5,050 nt of DNA, from positions 1-5,050 of the forward strand of contig JAAYSR010000135.1 in assembly GCA_012518325.1 (NCBI GenBank), given 5' to 3'. Below are positions 1 through 3,759 of the stretch, one piece after another. Within the stretch, counting starts at the first letter, position 1; each line of letters opens with the position of its first letter. Under the pieces are notes generated by a model, which worked only from the letters and a program-made list of their open reading frames with translations, did not search any database and was not told the origin of the DNA. Both the position numbers and the translations under genes were made by a program. The DNA comes from Bacillota bacterium (GTDB lineage Bacteria > Bacillota > Limnochordia > Darwinibacteriales > Darwinibacteriaceae).

Positions 1-185
1 ACCTGGGCCCCCGCAGTGGAAGGCGTACCCGCATACTTCACGGTTTGATAGAGCAGATCCTGAAAATCCACCCGGCTTTTCTTAAAGCCTGTAGTATTGA
101 CGTTTGCCAGGTTGTTGGAAATAGTGTCGATCTTGGTTTGCTGGGCCGTCATCCCGGAGGCGGCGGTCCATAATGAACGCATCAT
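1..185 (-). CDS. flgG: Flagellar distal rod protein FlgG (FlhP position), partial, 3' end outside window
   Basis: Only the first 61 codons are present. FlgG-family proteins form the distal rod of the flagellar basal body, which links the MS ring to the hook outside the membrane. The N-terminus reads MMRSLWTAASGMTAQQ and continues with the rod-protein motif SNNLANVNTTGFKKSR (about residues 23-38) and FQDLLYQT, which closely match the N-terminal rod domain of FlgG. Two ATG codons are adjacent (185 and 182). I chose 185 because AAGGAGGG (195-202, minus strand) then has a 9-base spacer and because FlgG proteins often start with two such residues. The gene follows the FlgF/FlhO-type gene with a 126-base gap, as flhP follows flhO in Bacillus subtilis. 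Whether it would be named FlgG or FlhP cannot be settled from 61 residues. The rod-family assignment is secure. Confidence 0.93.
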   Translation of the reverse strand, partial: MMRSLWTAASGMTAQQTKIDTISNNLANVNTTGFKKSRVDFQDLLYQTVKYAGTPSTAGAQ

Positions 186-194
186 AACAAAAAA

Positions 195-202
195 CCCTCC
201 TT
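195..202 (-). promoter_or_regulatory. Ribosome-binding site of flgG
   Basis: The minus strand reads AAGGAGGG, a near-perfect Shine-Dalgarno. It lies 9 bases before the ATG at 185 and 12 before the ATG at 182, so it favours the upstream start. Confidence 0.8.
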
Positions 203-241
203 GAACGTTTGAATTTAAACACAACGCAAGAAAGGGGGTAT

Positions 242-269
242 GAAACTATCGCAGTCGGTTGATAGTTTC
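242..269. repeat. Perfect 9-bp inverted repeat between the two rod genes
   Basis: The arms GAAACTATC (242-250) and GATAGTTTC (261-269) are perfect complements around a 10-base loop. They lie in the 126-base gap between the flgF stop and the flgG start. The bases after the hairpin on the minus strand are ATACCCCCTTTCTT, which is not a U-tract, so it is not a standard intrinsic terminator. It could be an operator or an mRNA processing or stabilising hairpin between the two rod cistrons. No other gene or clear promoter is visible in this gap. Confidence 0.7.
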
Positions 270-311
270 GCAGGCTTCTGTTTCCAGTCCAGCCTATGCC
301 CCTTGCAGCTG

Positions 312-1046
312 CTATACTTCATTAATGATCTTGCCTAATGTCTCGTCAAAGGCTTGAATCACCTTTTGATTCGCTTCGTAGCTCCGCTGAATGTTAATCA
401 GGTTGACCATTTCTGAAACTACATTTACGTTTGCCAGTTCGATGGTTCCCGGCGCAACCGTTGCTCGATATCTGAAGGGAGTCCCTGCTTCAGGCTGCGC
501 TTCGAACAGATTGGCCCCGCGCCGCACCAAAGCGTCTCGGTCATTAAACTCCACAATCAGGAGCCTGTCCACCATTTCACCATCGACCAAGACCTCTCCC
601 CTCTCGTTAATTAAGACGTCGCCTTCGCCAACATAGATAGATCCCTGCTCTCCCCGGACCAGATGGCCGCTTAAGGTAGCCAAGAGGCCGCTTTCACTGA
701 CAGTAAACCTGCCGTCCCTGGTGTACCTGGTTCCTTCCGGGGTGGAAACGGCGAAGAATCCGTGGCCAATCAAGGCACAGTCCAGCGGATTTCCCGTCGT
801 ACGGAGCGCTCCAGGCGCAAATGAGGACCGGCTTCCATCCACTAGAGCCCCGGTTCCCAACACCCCAAGCAGGCGGCTTGTTTTCTGGTGCACTCTATGT
901 ATCGGCGTTTCAGGGAGAGAGTAAATGTGGGCAGTCTGTTTTTGGAATCCGGCGGTATCTACATTAGCTAAGTTGTTGCTGGATACGTCCATGCGCAGCG
1001 ATTCCACCAGCATGCCTGATGCTGCAGTATAAATACCTCGCAGTAT
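312..1046 (-). CDS. flgF: Flagellar basal-body rod protein, FlgF/FlhO type, non-canonical start codon
   Basis: This is a rod subunit of the flagellar basal body. Starting at 1046 it has 244 residues, normal for the family (about 240-260). The N-terminal rod domain has LRGIYTAASGM followed by SSNNLANVDTAGFQ (residues 22-35). The middle has ALIGHGFFAV (91-100) and the region YTRDGRFTVSESGLL. The C-terminal domain ends with VVSEMVNLINIQRSYEANQ and an amphipathic helix, the usual coiled-coil end of rod and hook proteins. The first ATG (1013) would discard the conserved LRGIYTAASG segment and lies about 40 bases from the ribosome-binding site. Family alignment puts Met at an ATA codon (1044-1046) or makes the CTG at 1041-1043 the initiator; no ATG, GTG or TTG is available there. 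The gene lies downstream of mbl, as flhO does in Bacillus subtilis, behind a sigma-D-like promoter. The family call is firm; the exact start codon and the choice of FlgF or FlhO are not. Confidence 0.88.
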   Translation of the reverse strand: MLRGIYTAASGMLVESLRMDVSSNNLANVDTAGFQKQTAHIYSLPETPIHRVHQKTSRLLGVLGTGALVDGSRSSFAPGALRTTGNPLDCALIGHGFFAVSTPEGTRYTRDGRFTVSESGLLATLSGHLVRGEQGSIYVGEGDVLINERGEVLVDGEMVDRLLIVEFNDRDALVRRGANLFEAQPEAGTPFRYRATVAPGTIELANVNVVSEMVNLINIQRSYEANQKVIQAFDETLGKIINEV

Positions 1047-1048
1047 AA
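1024..1048. repeat. Direct repeat over the flgF start region
   Basis: The 9-mer TTATACTGC (minus strand) occurs twice, at 1040-1048 and 1024-1032, separated by 7 bases. The upstream copy contains the ATA CTG codons where initiation is expected. The downstream copy encodes part of the conserved Tyr-Thr-Ala. Confidence 0.8.
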
Positions 1049-1058
1049 GATCACCTCC
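1049..1058 (-). promoter_or_regulatory. Very strong ribosome-binding site of flgF
   Basis: The minus strand reads GGAGGTGATC, ten consecutive bases complementary to the usual 3' end of bacterial 16S rRNA. The GGAGG core is 7 bases from the ATA and 10 bases from the CTG. This places initiation upstream of the first ATG at 1013 and may compensate for a weak start codon. Confidence 0.85.
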
Positions 1059-1066
1059 CTATAAAG

Positions 1067-1097
1067 ATTCCCTTGCCAATACTATCGGCAAGGGAAT
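1067..1097 (-). terminator. 11-bp hairpin between mbl and flgF, possible weak terminator
   Basis: ATTCCCTTGCC (1067-1077) and GGCAAGGGAAT (1087-1097) form a perfect 11-bp stem with a 9-base loop. On the minus strand it follows the mbl stop, and the next bases are CTTTATAGGG, a poor U-tract, so termination would be partial at best. The hairpin overlaps the proposed sigma-D promoter: the -10 element straddles the first minus-strand arm and the loop. It may instead be an operator or an mRNA 3'-end stabiliser. Confidence 0.5.
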
Positions 1098-1109
1098 GAT
1101 TAAACTTTA
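1082..1109 (-). promoter_or_regulatory. Sigma-D (sigma-28) type promoter for the rod genes
   Basis: On the minus strand TAAA (1106-1109) is followed after 16 bases by GCCGATAG (1082-1089). The known Bacillus sigma-D consensus is TAAA, a spacer of about 15 bases, then GCCGATAT, so the -35 matches fully and the -10 matches at 7 of 8 positions. The promoter starts just after the mbl stop and would begin transcription near 1075, about 16 bases before the flgF Shine-Dalgarno. This fits late flagellar control of the rod genes. Confidence 0.72.
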
Positions 1110-1119
1110 GCCCTTTATT

Positions 1120-2133
1120 TTAGCGCCCTTTAGTATATCTGGCAACAAAAGGCGTCCGGGGCATGCTGTCAATGGAATCCAGGATCTGCCCTGTGCCCCT
1201 GACAACACAGCTGAGGGGGTCATCGGCCAAAGTCACCGGCACTCCGGTTCTCTCCTGAATCAAGCGAGGTATGCCGTCCAGCAAGGAGCCTCCTCCAGTT
1301 AAGGACATACCCTTATTCATAATATCAGCCGCAAGCTCCGGCGGTGTGACTTCCAAAACACCGCGGATGGCATCTACAATGGCAAAAACGGGCTCTTCCA
1401 AAGCAGGGTAAATGTCTACAGACGTAATCTCCACAGTGGCAGGCAGACCGGTGACCAGATCCCTGCCCCGAATGGACATTTTCCTGTCAGGAGTCGGGTA
1501 TGTGCTGGCAATCGTTGTCTTGATGTCTTCAGCTGTACGATCGCCGATAGCCAGGTTGTACACCCTTTTCACATGGCGCACAATAGCTTCTTCAATGTGG
1601 GAGCCGCCGATTCTCAGCGACTCTGATGTCACTTCGCCGCCAAGGGATATGACGGCTATGTCCGTTGTTCCTCCCCCGATATCCACAACCATGCTGCCGC
1701 TTGGGGCAGCAATGTCTAAACCGCAGCCAACTGCTGCGGCTATGGGTTCCGTAACAAGATAGACTTCTTTGGCGCCGGCCAGCGTCGCTGCTTCCAGCAC
1801 AGCCCTTTTTTCTACTGTAGTAATCCCAGAGGGAACGCAAACCATAACCCTGGGCCTAAAACCGCGTCCCGCCACTTTACGGATAAAGTACTTGAGAATT
1901 TCTTCGGTAATTTGAAAATCTGCAATCACACCTTCATTAAGCGGCTTAATAGCCCGGATGTTTCCAGGTGTGCGGCCGATCATGGCCCGGGCTTCCTCAC
2001 CGATGGCACATATTTTTTGCGTATCCACATCAATGGCCACAACGGAAGGCTCATGAATCACAACGCCTTTGCCCCGTACATGAACCAGTATATTTGCTGT
2101 GCCTAAATCAATTCCAATATCCTTGCTGAACAT
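1120..2133 (-). CDS. mbl: Actin-like cell-shape protein Mbl (MreB family)
   Basis: Mbl forms membrane-associated actin-like filaments that guide lateral cell-wall synthesis with the elongation machinery. The 337-residue length matches the family (Bacillus Mbl has about 333). Visible motifs are the phosphate-1 loop DIGIDLGTANILV (5-17), PSVVAID (29-35), GRTPGNIRAIKPLNEGVIADF (53-73), the phosphate-2 loop VVDIGGGTTDIAVISLGG (149-166) and the adenosine motif SLTGGGSLLDGIPRLI (277-292). I start at 2133 because GGAGGGGG ends 7 bases upstream and MFSKDIGIDLGTAN is the usual N-terminus. An open frame continues 39 codons further up but overlaps the end of spoIIID and has no family similarity. The position between spoIIID and a rod gene matches mbl of Bacillus subtilis and separates it from mreB (normally with mreC and mreD) and mreBH. 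The MreB family is certain; the Mbl name rests mostly on synteny. Confidence 0.95.
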   Translation of the reverse strand: MFSKDIGIDLGTANILVHVRGKGVVIHEPSVVAIDVDTQKICAIGEEARAMIGRTPGNIRAIKPLNEGVIADFQITEEILKYFIRKVAGRGFRPRVMVCVPSGITTVEKRAVLEAATLAGAKEVYLVTEPIAAAVGCGLDIAAPSGSMVVDIGGGTTDIAVISLGGEVTSESLRIGGSHIEEAIVRHVKRVYNLAIGDRTAEDIKTTIASTYPTPDRKMSIRGRDLVTGLPATVEITSVDIYPALEEPVFAIVDAIRGVLEVTPPELAADIMNKGMSLTGGGSLLDGIPRLIQERTGVPVTLADDPLSCVVRGTGQILDSIDSMPRTPFVARYTKGR

Positions 2134-2140
2134 TCTTTTG

Positions 2141-2148
2141 CCCCCTCC
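2141..2148 (-). promoter_or_regulatory. Ribosome-binding site of mbl
   Basis: The minus strand reads GGAGGGGG, 7 bases before the ATG at 2133. It decides the start and excludes the longer reading frame. The bases 2141-2147 (GAGGGGG) could pair with the upstream CCTCCTC at 2199-2205, seven pairs including one G-U. Confidence 0.82.
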
Positions 2149-2158
2149 GACACGCATC

Positions 2159-2179
2159 CGTGACCATCCCTTGGCCACG
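2159..2179 (-). other. Hairpin in the mbl leader
   Basis: In the 97-base gap between spoIIID and mbl the minus strand reads CGTGGCCA, AGGGA, TGGTCACG: an 8-bp stem with one G-U pair and a 5-base loop. No U-tract follows, so it is not an intrinsic terminator. It lies 10 bases before the mbl Shine-Dalgarno and may shape the mbl leader RNA. Confidence 0.45.
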
Positions 2180-2230
2180 CCTGATAAAATTCGCCACAGA
2201 GGAGGCAAATCCTTTTTTACATTTAGTATT

Positions 2231-2497
2231 CTAAGACGCCCGAGTGGCACCCTTCACGCTATACTTGCGCTTAGTAGCTTCTCCGCCCCGAATATGCCTT
2301 TCCGACTTGTTTACCTCGAGCACCTGTTTCACCTGTTCAGCCAGCTCTCTATTGATACGTGGCAAGCGCTCCGTCACATCCTTATGGATGGTACTTTTGC
2401 TCACTCCAAACACAGTAGCCGCCTGTCGCACAGTGGCTTTGGTTTTCACAATATATAAACTTACATCCACCACCCGCTTGCGGATATAGTCTCTCAT
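2231..2497 (-). CDS. spoIIID: Stage III sporulation transcriptional regulator SpoIIID
   Basis: SpoIIID is a small DNA-binding protein of the mother cell that activates and represses many sigma-E-dependent genes and leads to the sigma-K stage. The 88 residues align along their length with Bacillus SpoIIID (93 residues). The start MRDYIRKRVVDVSLYIV parallels MHDYIKERTIKIGKYIV. A helix-turn-helix spans about residues 22-42 (TVRQAATVFGVSKSTIHKDV), followed by TERLPRINRELAEQVK and the conserved basic tail motif HIRGGEATKRKY (68-79), known to aid DNA binding. The ATG at 2497 is preceded by GGGGGAAG, a modest ribosome-binding site with the G-run 8 bases away. A sigma-E-like promoter lies directly upstream, in line with control in Bacillus. 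mbl follows after 97 bases with no terminator visible, so read-through into mbl is likely. Confidence 0.97.
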   Translation of the reverse strand: MRDYIRKRVVDVSLYIVKTKATVRQAATVFGVSKSTIHKDVTERLPRINRELAEQVKQVLEVNKSERHIRGGEATKRKYSVKGATRAS

Positions 2498-2526
2498 CTG
2501 CGCTTCCCCCTAGCACTTTTTATACA

Positions 2527-2554
2527 TTTATATGCCGCGGGGCTTTGAATATGC
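2527..2554 (-). promoter_or_regulatory. Sigma-E-like promoter of spoIIID
   Basis: The 63-base gap upstream of spoIIID contains, on the minus strand, GCATATT (2548-2554), 13 bases, then CATATAAA (2527-2534). The sigma-E consensus known from Bacillus is about KMATATT, 14-15 bases, then CATACAHT. The -35 is a perfect match, the -10 matches at 6 of 8, and the spacer is one base short. Transcription would begin near 2520, about 10 bases before the Shine-Dalgarno at 2503-2510. spoIIID is a known sigma-E gene. Confidence 0.65.
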
Positions 2555-2560
2555 TTAGCA

Positions 2561-3271
2561 TTAGTGGAGAAACGCCTGGGGGTTAACCGGCTTTCCATTG
2601 TGGGTCAGCCCGAAAAAGACCAGGCCGGAGCTGTCGGGAAGCGCAATATTTTGGTTCTGTTTCACCTTGTCGCCGGGCCCAACCTGAATGCCCCGGATTG
2701 AACGGTAAGTCGAAACCCAGCCGCTGCCGTGGTCAATAATCAGTTCGGTTTCCAGACCGTTGGAGTTGACTGCAACAACTTCGCCGGGAAGCACGGTTCG
2801 CACCGCACTGTCAGATGCACTGAACTCCAGGCCGGCGTTGAAACGCCAGTCGCCGTAAACCGGATGCCGGTGCCAGCCGAAGGGGGTGGCAATCTCGCCC
2901 TGTACTGGCCAAATCAGATGTTCAAAGGAAAGTTGGGGTTCGGGTTCTTTCTCCGGCTTCATCTCTGTCGGTTCGGGCTTCACGCTAGCGGGCGGCTCCA
3001 CCGCAGCCAGTTGAATCGGGCCGTCCAGGACCCAGGGGTAGAAGTCGGCAATGACACGCTGGACCCTTTCTTCTACTACAGCCTCAAGATCTTCCAGACT
3101 CAGCTGGGGAGCAGTGGCCGCCGGCTCTTCCGAGGGCCAAGTTCGGTACATGCCTACGCCAATGCCGGCCAGCAGCGATACTCCGATCATTATGAAAACA
3201 AGTATTTTCTGCCGGTCCCGCCTGTACCAGGCTTGTCTCAGCCTGTCTTTCACAATTCTCCATGCTCGCAT
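2561..3271 (-). CDS. spoIIQ: Membrane-anchored degenerate LytM/M23 protein, SpoIIQ-like
   Basis: The 236 residues comprise a basic cytoplasmic N-terminus (1-22), one transmembrane helix (ILVFIMIGVSLLAGIGVGM, 23-41), an extracytoplasmic acidic/helical stretch (57-75), a Pro/Glu/Lys-rich linker (91-112) and a LytM-type beta domain (about 119-236). The fold is recognisable from WPVQGEIATPFGWHRHPVYGDWRF, LPGEVVAV, IIDHGSGWVSTYRSI, VGPGDKVKQNQNIA and NGKPVNPQAFL. None of the zinc ligands or catalytic histidines of LytM enzymes remain: HxxxD is N145/E149, the YxHL histidine is S191, and HxH is L217 and F219. Peptidoglycan cleavage is therefore unlikely and a structural role is expected. In sporulators SpoIIQ in the forespore membrane binds SpoIIIAH of the mother cell to form the channel and engulfment ratchet. 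The position before spoIIID supports SpoIIQ, but a generic M23-fold protein cannot be excluded. The start at 3271 is chosen for its ribosome-binding site and the absence of family-like sequence upstream. Confidence 0.8.
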   Translation of the reverse strand: MRAWRIVKDRLRQAWYRRDRQKILVFIMIGVSLLAGIGVGMYRTWPSEEPAATAPQLSLEDLEAVVEERVQRVIADFYPWVLDGPIQLAAVEPPASVKPEPTEMKPEKEPEPQLSFEHLIWPVQGEIATPFGWHRHPVYGDWRFNAGLEFSASDSAVRTVLPGEVVAVNSNGLETELIIDHGSGWVSTYRSIRGIQVGPGDKVKQNQNIALPDSSGLVFFGLTHNGKPVNPQAFLH

Positions 3272-3298
3272 ACTATCACCGCCTTGGGGATAGTATGC
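3268..3298. repeat. Perfect 10-bp inverted repeat over the spoIIQ-like start
   Basis: GCATACTATC (3268-3277) and GATAGTATGC (3289-3298) are perfect complements around an 11-base loop. On the minus strand the downstream arm contains the ATG start codon and the end of the Shine-Dalgarno, the loop holds most of the Shine-Dalgarno, and the upstream arm overlaps the proposed -10. It could act as a DNA operator or, in longer transcripts, as an RNA hairpin at the initiation site. Confidence 0.75.
3275..3285 (-). promoter_or_regulatory. Ribosome-binding site of the spoIIQ-like gene
   Basis: The minus strand reads AAGGCGGTGAT, one mismatch from AAGGAGGTGAT, ending 3 bases before the ATG at 3271. It supports that start over the in-frame TTG at 3322, which lies at the end of the atp terminator. 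The site falls within the inverted repeat at 3268-3298. Confidence 0.75.
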
Positions 3299-3320
3299 TC
3301 CGTAGATTAAGACACTATAC
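3291..3320 (-). promoter_or_regulatory. Possible sigma-F-like promoter of the spoIIQ-like gene
   Basis: After the atp terminator the minus strand has GTATA (3316-3320), 15 bases, then GAGCATACTA (3291-3300). The sigma-F pattern is about GYWTA, 15-16 bases, then GGNRANANTW, so the -35 fits and the -10 has two deviations. The overlapping CATACTAT (3290-3297) also matches a sigma-E -10 at 7 of 8, but no good sigma-E -35 accompanies it. Bacillus spoIIQ is sigma-F-dependent, which favours the first reading. Some promoter is needed here because the atp terminator isolates the gene. Confidence 0.4.
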
Positions 3321-3349
3321 AAAAAAATCCCCCTGAAAAATCAGGGGGA
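3321..3349 (-). terminator. Rho-independent terminator of the atp operon
   Basis: On the minus strand TCCCCCTGA and TCAGGGGGA form a perfect 9-bp stem with a 4-base loop, followed by a run of seven T. It begins 5 bases after the atpC stop codon and is a textbook intrinsic terminator that closes the ATP synthase operon. Confidence 0.95.
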
Positions 3350-3354
3350 AGGCT

Positions 3355-3759
3355 TTACTCGCCATTTGCCACTTTCAAACGAAGCAGCGCTTTCTGCAGG
3401 GCAATCTGTGCTCGGGCAATGTCAAGATCGCCATGGCGGTCCGCCAGCCTCTGTTCAGCCCTTTGCTTAGCCTGGCGCGCCCTAAGCACGTCTATTTCTT
3501 CTGCCAGTTCTGCAGTGTGGGCCATCACATTAAGTCTGTCGCCGTTCATTTCCATAAACCCGCCGCCAAGGGCTATCTTTCGTCGTTTGCCATGCAGGGG
3601 GCCAAACTCGAGGACACCAATGCCCAGTGACGCCATAATCGGCTGATGGCCGCTTAAGATTCCGAAGCTGCCGTCGGTCCCCGGCAGAAGCACATACTCT
3701 ACCTCTGTCATGACTACAGTTCGCTCTTGCGTAACAACTTCTAAAGTGAAGACAGCCAT
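3355..3759 (-). CDS. atpC: F-type ATP synthase epsilon subunit
   Basis: Epsilon belongs to the central stalk of F1, couples rotation to the c-ring and can inhibit ATP hydrolysis through its C-terminal helices. The 134 residues are of normal length. The N-terminal beta-sandwich (about 1-85) includes LPGTDGSFGILSGHQPIMASLGIG (25-48) and ALGGGFMEMNGDRLNVMAHTAE (63-84). The C-terminal helical hairpin (about 87-134) is rich in Arg, Ala and Lys. IDVLRA at 89-94 matches the I/L-D-x-x-R-A motif associated with ATP binding by epsilon of thermophilic Bacillus PS3, so this subunit may sense ATP. The start ATG overlaps the atpD stop by one base (TAATG), indicating translational coupling, and GAGGAGA in the last codons of atpD serves as its ribosome-binding site. 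It is the last gene of the operon. Confidence 0.97.
   Translation of the reverse strand: MAVFTLEVVTQERTVVMTEVEYVLLPGTDGSFGILSGHQPIMASLGIGVLEFGPLHGKRRKIALGGGFMEMNGDRLNVMAHTAELAEEIDVLRARQAKQRAEQRLADRHGDLDIARAQIALQKALLRLKVANGE

Noticed and set aside
242..269. Intrinsic terminator after flgF
   Set aside because: Although the stem is perfect, neither strand has a U-tract after it, so I list it as an inverted repeat.
240..338. Plus-strand 32-residue reading frame with a GGGGG upstream
   Set aside because: The G-run is only one base from the ATG, the frame overlaps the end of flgF, and the peptide shows no recognisable features. It is probably a by-product of the inverted repeat region.
2134..2250. 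39-codon N-terminal extension of mbl
   Set aside because: It overlaps the 3' end of spoIIID, lacks its own ribosome-binding site, and is unlike MreB-family N-termini. The ATG at 2133 has a well-placed GGAGGGGG.
2729..3310. 193-codon plus-strand open frame opposite the spoIIQ-like gene
   Set aside because: It is antisense to a recognisable LytM-fold gene and shows no domain, signal peptide or ribosome-binding site that would support it.
3272..3322. 17-codon extension of the spoIIQ-like gene starting at TTG
   Set aside because: It would begin at the end of the atp terminator T-run with no ribosome-binding site. The ATG at 3271 has AAGGCGGTGAT.
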